Source of the DNA: Prorocentrum cordatum
Lineage: Eukaryota; Sar; Dinophyceae; Prorocentrales; Prorocentraceae
Reading direction: 5' to 3'
Length of the DNA: 64,000 nt
NCBI GenBank assembly: GCA_963575745.1
Contig: CAUYUJ010014550.1
Span: forward strand, 62,001 to 126,000
Positions 11,546 through 21,693 of this stretch are shown here, in pieces. Position 1 is the stretch's first letter. Each line of letters starts with the position of its first letter. The notes beneath the pieces were generated by a model. That model saw nothing but the letters and a program-made list of their open reading frames with translations, did not search any database and was not told the origin of the DNA. Made by a program: the position numbers and the translations under genes.

Positions 11546-11803
11546 GTTCTCCTCCTCCTCCTCCTCCTCCTCCTCCTCCTCCTCCTCCTCTCCTCCTCCT
11601 CCTCCTCCTCCTCCTCTCCTTCCTCCCCCTCCCCCTCCCCCTCCCCCTCCCCCTCCCCCCCCCTCACCCTCCCCCTCCCCCTCCCCCTCCTCCTCCTCCT
11701 CCTCCTCCTCCTCCTCCTCCTCCTCCTCCTCCTCCTCCTCCTCCTCCTCCTCCTCCTCCTCCTCTCCCTCCTCCTCCTCCTCCTCCTCCTCCTCCCCTCC
11801 GAG
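11546..11803. repeat. (TCC)n/(CCCCCT)n pyrimidine tract
   Basis: A TCC triplet array, with a CCCCTC-rich centre at about 11625-11690, giving strong strand asymmetry. Frames through it encode only Ser, Pro or Leu runs and are not treated as genes. Confidence 0.95.
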
Positions 11804-11954
11804 GCCCTCGAGGGCCCTCGGCGTGCGCGCGCGGCCGAGGGTCCTCCACGCGCCCCGCAGAGGCCAGGCTCTCCAGCGCGGCGGCGACGCGGCCCTGGCG
11901 GGGCGCGGGGCCTTCCGCTCGCCTCGCCGCCGGGGCAGCGTCAGTCAGCACCGG

Positions 11955-12210
11955 AGGAGGAGGAGGGGGAGGAGGAGGAGGAGGAGGAGGAGGAGGAGGA
12001 GGAGGAGGAAAAGAGCCACCCCCTCCCACTTTCCGCTCGCCTCTCCGCCGGGGCATTGGGTCAGAGCCGACGTCAAAAACCAGACCAGCCGCGCCAGGAT
12101 GCACCGCGACGCCATGCAAGCGTCGGGCCGCATCGGATCGTCGGAGTATTCGAATCGGATCGAATCGGACTGGCCCAGATCGGCATCGAATCGGATCGAT
12201 CGGTTCAAGA
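11955..12210. repeat. (GGA)n tract followed by TCGAATCGGA-type decamers
   Basis: A purine GGA/GAG array occupies about 11955-12012. From about 12125 to 12206 there are degenerate TCGGATCGAATCGGA units. No gene is visible between the two arrays. Confidence 0.8.
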
Positions 12211-12726
12211 TGGGCCATGCCAGGCGCGGCAGGAGGCACGGTGGGCACGAGGGGCACGAGGACATCCAGGGGAACCCTTCCTCCCTCCTCCTCGTTCCCT
12301 CATCTTCCCCCGCCACCTCATCCACCTCCTGCCCCTGCTGCTGCTGCTGCTGCTGCACCTCTTCCTGCTGCTCCTCCCCCACTCCCTTCTCTTGCTCCTC
12401 TTGCTCATCCTCGTTCTCCTGCGCCTGCTCTTGCTCGTGATCCTCCTTAACCCCTCAGGGTCTTTTGACCCCCCCCAATAGTGCGCAAATATATGGTTGT
12501 CCCGCGGGCTTATTGACGGACTGGGACCCCAGCAATAATGGAACCAATTATTTTCCGTGTGGAACTCGGGCCCCACGGGGAGGGAGGGAACCCACGAGGA
12601 CCGTGAGAAACTTCATCCTCGATTTATCCATCCTAAAGAAAACTCGCGACTGCCTAAGGAGAACGTAAGGACAACCTAGAAAACCGAAAAACAACCTAAG
12701 AAAAACCGAAGGAAAACCTAAGGACA

Positions 12727-13545
12727 ACCTTGTACTACGTGCCTTGCACGAACAGGCTCCGAAAACCTCCCCCGTGTAGGGTAGCCCACGCGGGGTTGTT
12801 TCTCCAAGAGAAAAAACCACCCACCAATACCCAGCACGGCGAACAATATCGGGATTCGAATCCTGGCCGAGCGGGCAGGGAGGGACTGATTGGACTGATG
12901 GGTCGGATTGGACTGATGGGGACTGTTTCGGTTGATTGGCGCTAATTGGACTGATTGGGAAGATGGGGACTGATTGGGGTGATGGGGACTGATGGGGACT
13001 GATTGGGTCGATGTGGACTGACTGAACATGAGCAGCGACCTGAGACGGAGCGATCTTGTACTACGCGCCTTGCAAGAACAGGCTCCGAAAACCTCCCCCG
13101 TGTAGGGTAGCCCACGCGGGGTTGTTCTCCAAGAGAAAGAACCACTCACCAATACCCAGCACGGCGACCAATAACGGGAATCGAATCCTGGCCGAGCGGG
13201 CAGGGAGGGACTCATTGGACTGATGGGTCAGATTGGACTGATGGGGACTGATCGAGTTGATTGGCACTGATTGGACTGATGGGAATGATGGGGACTGCTT
13301 GGGATGATGGGGACTGATGGGGACTGACTGGATTGATTTGGACTGACTGACGCTGAACAGCGATTCGGGACGGAGCGATCTTGTACTACGTGCCTTGCAC
13401 GAACAGGCTCCGAAAACCTCCTCCGTGTAGGGTAGCCCACGCGGGGTTGTTTTCCAAGAGACAGAACCACCCACCAATACCCAGCACGGCGAACAATATC
13501 GGGAATCGAATCCTGGCCGGGCGGGCAGGGAGGGTGTCCCGCCGG
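12727..13545. repeat. Tandem repeat, about 325-bp unit, three copies
   Basis: Units start near 12729, 13053 and 13379. Each begins CTTGTACTACGTGCCTTGCA, followed by a conserved block (CCCCCGTGTAGGGTAGCCCA) and a (GACTGATGGG)-type decamer array of variable length. The first unit holds the 12-bp palindrome GGATTCGAATCC; the other two have GGAATCGAATCC. The third copy lacks the decamer tail and runs into GAT triplets. Confidence 0.85.
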
Positions 13546-13559
13546 TGTCCCGTCGGTGT

Positions 13560-14462
13560 CCCGATGATGATGATGGTGATGATGATGATGATGTTGACGA
13601 TGATGGTCTGGATGATGATGGTGATGGTGGTGCTGATGATGGTGTCCCGATGATGATGAGGATGATGTTCACGATGTTGATGATGATGCTGATGGTGATG
13701 ATCATGATGGTGCCCCGATGATGACTATGTTGATGAGGATGATGTTGCTGATGATAATGATGATGGTGCCCCGATGATGCCGATGCTGGTGTTGATGATC
13801 CTGATGATGTTGATGATGATCATATGACTCGACGGTGATGCAGATGATGATCATGGTGCCCCGATAATGGTGGTGATGCTGATGATGAGGTTGGCGATGC
13901 TGCTGTTGATGATGATGGTGAAGATGATGGTGTCCCGAACATGATGATGATCATGATGATGACGATGCTAGTGTCCCGATGATGATGCTGTTGTTGCTGA
14001 TGATGATGACGTGGTTATGATGAATTTGGTGATTGTGGCCCGATGATGGTGATGTTGCTGCTAATGTTGATGTCGATGATGGTGTCCCGATGATGATAAT
14101 AGTGATGCTGATGGTGACGATGAGGATGGTGTTGCGATGGTCATGATGATGTTGGTGACGATGATGTTGCGAATGCTGGTGATGATGATGGTGTCCCGGT
14201 AATGATGTTGAAGTTGTTCACGATCATGATGATGATATGATGCTGGTCGTGGTGTTCGGGTGATGATGATGCTGGTGTCCCGATGGTGATGCAGTTGGTG
14301 GTGATGATGGTGACGATGATGGTGCCCCGATGATAACGGTGATGGTGATGATGATGATGATGTTGCAACTGATGATGGTGATGATATGATGATGATGATG
14401 GTGATGATGATGATGATGGTGTCCCGATGATTCTGATGATGATGATGATGATGTTGAGCGCG
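13560..14462. repeat. (GAT)n satellite punctuated by GGTGTCCC
   Basis: Degenerate GAT/ATG triplets broken every 30-100 bp by GTGTCCCGATGATG or GTGCCCCGATGATG. It is the opposite-strand counterpart of the ATC satellite with GGGACACC from 17.8 to 18.5 kb. Confidence 0.9.
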
Positions 14463-14469
14463 TTCATGG

Positions 14470-15167
14470 TGGTGATCTCGCTATCGATCTCACCCGACGG
14501 GACACCATATAACACCACGGGACATCTCGGGACACCGCATCGATCTCTCTATCGATATCACTCAACGGAACAACGCGGGACACCGCGGAACACCTGTCGA
14601 TTTCAGTATCGATATCACATTTTGGGACACCACGGGCGCCGCGTTGTTCTCAGTATCGATCTCACTATCGATCTCGCTCAACGAGACACCACGGGACACC
14701 GCGGGGCACCTGTCGATCTCACTATCGATCTCACCACTTTGGGGCACCGCGGGACACCTCGGGACACCGCGTCGATCTCAGTATCGATCTCGATATCGAT
14801 ACCACTATCGATCTCGCTCAACGGGACACCGCGGGACACCGCGGGACACCAGCGGGGCGCCGGCGGGGCGCCGCGCGGCACCGCGCGCCGGAGAGGCAAC
14901 ATTTGGCCCGGCCGCGGCCCAGCCGCAGGGGGATTTCGGGGCACCCGCGGGGCGCCGGCGGGGCACCGCGCGGCACCGGCCGCCGGTGGAGTTGCATTTG
15001 GTCCGGCCGCGGCCCAGCCATAGGTGGATTTCCTCTCGCCCGCCGGCGCAGTTTCGCCTCGATCGCGCGCTCGGCGCGCGCGACGCGAACCCGAAACCGA
15101 AAGCGATTTTCCCGGTAGGGGGGGTCTCCTTTTCGCGTCGGACTCTCCTCCTGACCTCCGATATATG

Positions 15168-15240
<73 letters not shown>

Positions 15241-15305
15241 GCGCGCGCCTATGCGACCGGCCCGCGGGCGATTGGAAGGTTGGGGGGGGGGGGGGGCGGC
15301 CCAGC
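14470..15305 (+). repeat. Composite satellite with diverged hairpin module, copy 1
   Basis: TCGATCTCA-type and GGGACACCGCG units lead into a diverged copy of the hairpin module: GGTCCGGCCGCGGCCCAG, AACCCGAAACCGAAAGCG, then a TA/TATG tract (15160-15236) and a G-run ending GGCGGCCCAGC. The hairpin arms are poorly matched in this copy. Confidence 0.75.
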
Positions 15306-16116
15306 AGTGGGCGACGGCGGCGATTGTTCTTCTGGCGACGAGCCGCCATCGTAACTTAATCTTCTTTGTTTTTTCGAGCTCGCGCCGACGTCCGAAGGCG
15401 CCGCTGGCCGGCGAAAGTGCGCCCCATCAGGTCAGGGAGTGCGGAAGCGCTCGCAGAGCCTGGCGCAGCCCGTGCCCCCGGCGCTCACTTCTTGCCCGGC
15501 ACAATGGCTTTGCTCTCTCCCGCGTTGCGCCGAATGCCGGGCGGCGCCCGCGCGCGCCGCGCGCAGCGAGGCGAGGCGGAGCTGCGACGCGCTGGCAATG
15601 TCTGGCGCGGGCGTCCGGCGCCGTCGCGATTCCCGCGACAGATAGACATAATGCAAATCGTGGTTGTCCAGGTGAACAACGGCGGTGGCGCTGTCTGGCC
15701 CATAAGGGGGGGTCGCCCACTGCGCCAGTGCTGTTGGTGGAGTGAGAAGGGATGACATTGATGCGGATGCCGAACTCCAAGGCGGCCGACATCGCGACCA
15801 ACTCGTCCGCGGTGGACACCAAAACGCAACTGAACTTCTGCGCCTCCGCTCTCTCGTGCCTCGCTGTGGACGTGTAATCAATGACCCTCGGGTCGAAGAC
15901 CCTCGCGTGCCCTCTGGCGTACTTGGCCGTCTGGGTGTTCACGTTCTGAAACGTCTACACATTATTGTCGAGCATTTCGGCTGGCAAAGCCTGGCCCCCC
16001 GTAGCGAAGCCGAAGGAAGTTCGCGACGGAAGTGGGCGCGTTCGCGGCCCCCCCGCGCGACGAGTGCAACGGAAGCCTTGAGCCGAAATCCCTGAATGGT
16101 AAGAGAGTTACTTGAC
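15306..16116. other. Insertion inside the hairpin module
   Basis: About 811 bp unlike the satellite on either side. It is bounded by near-identical G-rich sequences: GGGGGGGCGGCCCAGC ending at 15305 and GGGGGGGCGGACCCAGC at 16117-16133, consistent with a duplicated target. After the right copy the satellite resumes at its usual junction, GTCTCACTCAATCGATATC. It contains the 171-codon frame listed separately. Confidence 0.5.
15427..15942 (-). CDS. Unidentified protein fragment (possible retrocopy)
   Basis: The first 70 or so residues look protein-like, not like low-complexity read-through: GHARVFDPRVIDYTSTARHE followed by FSCVLVSTADELVAMSAALE and FGIRINVIP. The remainder is Arg/Ala/Pro-rich and may be out of frame. 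I do not recognise a family. The frame lies wholly within the 811-bp insertion. A weak match to the dinoSL 3' part (GGATTTCGGCTCAAG, 12 of 15) lies upstream on the same strand at 16077-16091. Confidence 0.35.
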   Translation of the reverse strand: MNTQTAKYARGHARVFDPRVIDYTSTARHERAEAQKFSCVLVSTADELVAMSAALEFGIRINVIPSHSTNSTGAVGDPPLWARQRHRRCSPGQPRFALCLSVAGIATAPDARARHCQRVAAPPRLAARGARGRRPAFGATRERAKPLCRARSERRGHGLRQALRALPHSLT

Positions 16117-16133
16117 GGGGGGGCGGACCCAGC

Positions 16134-17190
16134 GTCTCACTCAATCGATATCACTATCGATCTCACGATCGATCTCATTATCGATATCATTCGATCGATC
16201 TCATTATTGATCTCATTCGATCGATCTCACAATCGATCTCACATTCGGTCGCACTATGGAAATCATTATCGGTAACACAATCGATCTCACAATCGATCTC
16301 ACATTCGGTCTCACTGTCGATATCATGCGATCGATCTCGCAATCGATCCGACGGTCGATCTCGCAATCGATCCCACTATCGATCATTCATTTGGTCTCAC
16401 TATCGATCTCACAATCGATATCGCAATCGACGTCGTCATCATCATCACCGGCACCAACATCAACATCAACATCATCATCATCATCAACGCCATCATCATC
16501 ACCACCATCATCATCATCACCATCATCACCATCAGCATCACCATCATCACCACCATCACCACCATCATCACCACCATCACCATCATGATCATCGTCACCA
16601 CCATCATCACCATCCTCACCATCATCACCATCATCATAATCATCATCATCATCGTCGTCATCATCATCATCACCGTCGCCATCGGGACACCGCCAGGACA
16701 CCAGCGGGACACCGGATCCCACTATCGATCTCATTCGATCGATCTCACAATCGATCTGACGATCGATCTCACAATCGATATCAATACCGATGTCACAATC
16801 GATCTCTTACTCGGTATCACTATCGATCTCACTATCGATGTCACAATCGATTTCACAATCGACGTCATCATCATCATCACCAACATCAGCATCAGCATCA
16901 AAATCATCATCACCATCATCATCATCATCAACGCCATCATCATCATCACCACCATCATCATCACCATCATCACCATCATCACCATCATCACCATCATCAC
17001 CATCATCACCATCATCACTGTCATCACCATCATCATCATCGTCATAATCATCGTCATAATCATCACCATCATCACCATCATCATCATAATCATCATCATC
17101 ATCATCATCATCATCGTCGTCGTCGTCATCATCATCATCACCGTCATCATGGGGACACCGACGGGTCACCGGCGGGACACACCGCGCGCC
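16134..17190 (+). repeat. Composite satellite: TCGATCTCAC units and (ATC)n
   Basis: Blocks of TCGATCTCAC/TCGATATCAC decamers alternate with long ATC/ACC triplet arrays (16430-16680 and 16865-17150). GGGACACC units separate the cycles at about 16684-16715 and close the segment. Hydrophobic Ile- or Met-rich translations are artefacts. Confidence 0.9.
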
Positions 17191-17545
17191 ACTGGTTGCC
17201 GGAAGCGCATCATCTGGTCCGGCCGCGCCTCAACCACAGCGGGACACCGGCGGGACACCGCGCGCCACCGGATGCCAGAAGGGAATCATTTGGTCCGGCC
17301 GCGCCTCAGCCACAAGAGACTTTCTTCTCGCCCGCCCACGCAGCTTCGCCTCGCCCGCACGCACGGCGCGCACGAACACGAAACCGAAATCGATTTCCCC
17401 GTAGGGGGGCTCTCCATTCCACTTCGATCTCACCCCCCAACCTCCGATGTGTATATATATATATATACCTATACGACCACCCTTCGGGTGATAAGGAGGT
17501 TCGGGGGGGGGAGGAACCAACGTCTCACTCGATCGGTCTCACTAT
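17191..17545 (+). repeat. Satellite hairpin module, copy 2
   Basis: Full module: GTCCGGCCGCGCCTCA units, ACGAAACCGAAATCGATTTC (which includes the palindrome GAAATCGATTTC), then left arm CCCCCCAACCTCC (about 17433-17445), a TA tract, CACCCTTCGGGTG (a 5-bp stem hairpin), right arm GGAGGTTCGGGGGG (17495 on) and AACCAACGTCTCACTCGATC. The arms pair AACCTCC with GGAGGTT; the equivalent pair in copy 3 is CACCTCC with GGAGGTG. Confidence 0.85.
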
Positions 17546-18482
17546 CGATCTCACTATCGATCTCAATATCGGTCTCGCTCGATCGATCTCCCTCGATCGA
17601 TCTCACAATCGATCTCACTCGATCTATCTCACAATTGATCTGACTATCGATCTCACAATCGATCTCACAATCGATATCACATTCGGTCTCACGATCGATC
17701 TCACTATCGATATCACAACCGCTATCACAATCAACGTCATCATCATCATCATCAACAAAATCAACATCAACATCATCATCACCAACATCATCACCGTCCT
17801 CATCATCAACACCAACATCATCATCATCATCCTCATCATCATCATCACCATCACGGTCATCAACATCATCGGGACACCACCATCGTCATCATCACCACCA
17901 TCATCACAATCATCATCATCATCAACATCATCATCATCAGCAGCATCGGGACATAGTCATCGTCATCATCATCAGCAACCGTATCATCATCGGGGCACCA
18001 TCATGATCCCCATCGTTATCATCATCATCATCATCATCATCATCGGGACACCATCATCATCATCTCATCCTCATCATCGACATCATCATCAGCATCATCA
18101 ACATCATCATCAGCATCATCATCATCGTCATCATCGGGGCACCATCATCATTACCAACATCAGCATCAACAACATTATCATCATCAGCATCATCACCATC
18201 GGGACGCCATCATCATCAACATCATCATCATCACCATCAGAAAAATCATCATCATCGGGACGCCATAATCATCATCAACCTCATCATCTTCAACATCATC
18301 ATCATCATCATCGGGGCACAATCATAATCAGCATCATCATACTCATCATCATCGGGACACAATCATCGTCATCATCATGATCATCAACATAATCATCATG
18401 ATCATCATGATCCTCATCATCGGGACACCATCAGCATCATCATCATCATCATCAGCATCGTCATCATGATCATGATCATCGA

Positions 18483-18513
<31 letters not shown>

Positions 18514-18678
18514 GGGACACCATCATCATCATATCATTATCATCATCATCATCATAATCATGAACATCGTCCTCATCGTCATCATCATCATCATCATCAG
18601 CATCACCATCATCATCATCATCGTAATCGTCATCAGCAGCATCATCATCATCATCATCACCATCACCATCACCATCAC

Positions 18679-18726
<48 letters not shown>

Positions 18727-18729
18727 AGC
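17546..18729 (+). repeat. Composite satellite: TCGATCTCAC then (ATC)n with GGGACACC spacers
   Basis: Decamer block to about 17740, then roughly 1 kb of ATC triplets interrupted by CATCGGGACACC or CATCGGGGCACC, ending in about 20 pure ATC triplets at 18664-18725. Confidence 0.9.
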
Positions 18730-19200
18730 GGGACACCGCGGGACACCGGCGGGACACCGCGGGGCACCGCGGGACAATGCGGGACACCGCGGGACACCGG
18801 CGGGACACCGGCGGGACACCGCGCGCCACCGGCCGCCCGGAAGAGACACATTTGGTCCGGCCGCGCCTCAGCCACAGGGACACCGACGGGACACCGGCGG
18901 GACACCGGCGGGACACCGTGCGCCACCGGCCGCCCGGCGGAGAATCATTTGGTCCGGCCGCGCCTCAGCCACAGGAGACTTTCCTCTCGCCCGCCCACGC
19001 AGCTTCGCCTCGCCCGCACGGCACGCACGAACACGAAACCGAAATCGATTTCCCGGTAGGGGGGCTCTCCGTTCCACTTCGATCTCACCCCCTCACCTCC
19101 GATATATATATATATATATACCTATACGACCACCCTGCGGGTGATAAGGAGGTGAGGTGGGAGGGGGAACCAACGTCTCACTCAATCAATCTCGCTATCG
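18730..19200 (+). repeat. Satellite hairpin module, copy 3
   Basis: GGGACACCGGCG octamer-type units, then a roughly 97-bp subunit in two copies (GGTCCGGCCGCGCCTCAGCC at 18854 and 18951), the GAAATCGATTTC palindrome, left arm CCTCACCTCC (about 19091-19100), a TA tract, CACCCTGCGGGTG, right arm GGAGGTGAGG (about 19148-19157), and the AACCAACGTCTCACTCAATC junction. It is complete and close to copy 4. Confidence 0.87.
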
Positions 19201-19610
19201 ATCTCACAATCGATCTCACTTTCGATCTCATCTCACTATCGATCTCACAATCGATCTCACAATCGATCTCACATTCGGTCTCACATTCGGTCTCACTGTC
19301 GATCTCACTATCGATCTCACAATCGATCTCACAGTCGATCTCACATTCGGTCTCACATTCGGTCTCACTATCGATCTCACTATCGATCTCATTATCGACG
19401 CCATCATCATCATCATCGTCATCATCATCAGCAGCATCATCACCATCATCACCATCATTACCATCATCACCATCATCACCATCATCATCTCACAATCGAT
19501 CTGAGTATCGATCTCACAATCGATCTCACAATCGATCTCACATTCGGTCTCACTATCGATGTCACAATCGATCTCACAATCGACGTCATCATCATCATCA
19601 ACAACACCAA

Positions 19611-19668
<58 letters not shown>

Positions 19669-19671
19669 GCT

Positions 19672-19709
<38 letters not shown>

Positions 19710-19734
19710 AATTATCCACATCATCATCGGGACA
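19201..19734 (+). repeat. Composite satellite: TCGATCTCAC and (ATC)n
   Basis: Decamers including the CATTCGGTCTCAC variant (19200-19395), ATC/ACC triplets, a second decamer block (19490-19585), then ATC triplets to about 19725. Confidence 0.9.
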
Positions 19735-20157
19735 CCGACGGGACACCGACGGGACACCAGCGGGACACCGGCGGGACACCGCGCGCCACCGGCCGCCCGG
19801 AAGAGACACATTTGGTCCGGCCGCGCCTCAGCCACAGGGACACCGACGGGACACCAGCGGGACACCGGCGGGACACCGCGCGCCACCGGCCGCCCGGAAG
19901 AGACACACTTGGTCCGGCCGCGCCTCAGCCACAGGGACACCGACGGGACACCGGCGGGACACCGGCGGGACACCGCGCGCCACCGGCCGCCCGGCGGAGA
20001 ATCATTTGGTCCGGCCGCGCCTCAGCCACAGGAGACTTTCTCTCGCCCGCCCACGCAGCTTCGCCTCGCCCCCGCACGGCACGCACGAACACGAAACCGA
20101 AATCGATTTCCCGGTAGGGGGGCTCTCCGTTCCACTTCGATCTCACCCCCTCACCTC

Positions 20158-20203
<46 letters not shown>
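19735..20203 (+). repeat. Satellite hairpin module, copy 4, left half only
   Basis: Three 97-bp subunits (GGTCCGGCCGCGCCTCAGCC at 19814, 19911 and 20008), the GAAATCGATTTC palindrome, left arm CCCCCTCACCTCC and a (TA)n tract, after which the module stops. The missing right half (from TATACCTATACGACCACC) is found at about 25499, 5.3 kb away. Confidence 0.85.
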
Positions 20204-20205
<2 letters not shown>

Positions 20206-21693
20206 CTCGGCGCGCGCCCAAGGGGCATTATAGCAGGTCGGCCCTGAGGTCAGCAGGCGGACAAACCTACACAGTTTCGACTCCAGGGAGGCGGAAAAAA
20301 CCTCAAGTCGAGGATAGGCCGGTACGCCCAAAATTGACCTGCCGTTGGCGCCGGCCGGGGCGGACAAATCCTGCCCCCCCGTAGCACACAAAATCAAGCA
20401 GATCAGTGGAGGAGAGGAGGAGGGGAGGCAGAAGGAGGAGGAGAGGAAGCAGAGGGAGAAGGAAAAACCACGCACAATGTACAGCAATGCAGCCGCCCTC
20501 GGCCGTCGACGTCCAGCCGTGATTTGTACCCCCAGGGGCCTATTCAGCCGCAAAACAAAACCACGACGTACACTGAGTAGTGCATCTACCACTGGAGCCA
20601 CAATTGCAAATGCGCAGCATCCGTGCAGAGGAGGGGGGGAGGACGGAGGAGGAGGAGGAAGAGGCCGCTATACCCCAGCAGCGTGCATCTTGAAAGTGAG
20701 CTTGTACGGAACATGGTGTGCTTGGGCACCCGAGGAGGTGGTGGACGGCCGAAAGCCGCAATGACGAGCGGACCGCCCTAACCATCTCGCCAGGTTCGCG
20801 CCCCAGCGCCAATCGAGGTCCACCAGACCCGTGGGGACGGCCACCCACCACTCACCCCAAAGCCAACGCCCAGCCACCGTCGCCGGCCGTGCAGCAAATC
20901 AGCATATCGACACTTCTCAGTTTTTCAAACATGCAGCGTGCACCACATAAAAAACTATACATGCATACGCCCACGACCGGGGGGGAGCAAGAGGGAAGGA
21001 GGAAAGGGGGGAACGCCAACAATAATGAAAGACAGCGGGAGGGTGGACAGAGACGTGCCAACCCTCCTGCATAGCAAGAGGCCGCCGCGGCGGCCGAGCA
21101 GGGTAGGCGGGGGCGGCTCCCGCAGGTACACCGCCTCGCCGCCCTATACAAGCACCCCCAGCTCCCGCAGGTACACTGGAGTCGCCCTGTACACGGCGTG
21201 GAGACCGCAGAGGGGTGGACCGAGACAGGCCAACCTCTCCGCTCGAATAGCGCAGCAATGCGGTGGCAGGAAGCACCGGAGCAGACGCGCACAGCTAGGT
21301 CGGAACGCCCCGCTGGCAGAAAATCTGCGCCGCAGTGCGCCACATAGGGTTGCAATTCGGACTTGGTGGTCAGGCGGCCACCGTACCAAGGGACCAGAGC
21401 AGAGACCCTAAACAGCAGGAGGACCAGGAGAACGGGAAGGAAGGCAAGGAACGGCGGGGAAGGCCGAGGAGGCCAAGAAGCAAGAGGGACAGACAAGCTG
21501 TTTAGGGAACGATCAAGCCTGAAATTATTGATCGGGGCACGTGCCGGGAACTCTGGGACAGACAATTGCACCGCGACCTCTCGTCGCACGACCGGCCTGG
21601 ACTGCACAAGTGGCAACTCGATTCGGAGGACGAGGGGGGGGGGCGAGCGAGGGCGAGGGAGGAGGGAGGGGAGGAGGACAAAAGCGTGCTGAA
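20204..21693. other. No gene recognised; start of the segment interrupting the satellite
   Basis: Mixed sequence with GGA-rich patches (20410-20460 and 20630-20665). A partial tandem duplication of about 165 bp is visible: GACAGAGACGTGCCAACC at about 21048 and GACCGAGACAGGCCAACC at about 21218, with CTCCCGCAGGTACAC twice between them. Frames here are Arg/Pro-rich with no domain. Part may be the 3' region of the LINE on the minus strand. Confidence 0.5.

Noticed and set aside
10010-12440. Frames of 474, 418 and 343 codons with Cys-Val, Thr-His, Ser or Pro runs
   Set aside because: They are driven by the CA, TCC and CCCCAAGA repeats.
12840-12880. tRNA-like A box (TGGCCGAGCGG) and B-box-like GGATTCGAATCC
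   Set aside because: The B-box-like part precedes the A-box-like part and no cloverleaf can be drawn; it is repeat sequence.
16256-19809. Ile-, Met-, Asp- or His-rich frames in the satellite, including apparent membrane proteins
   Set aside because: Translations of ATC/GAT triplets; no gene signal.
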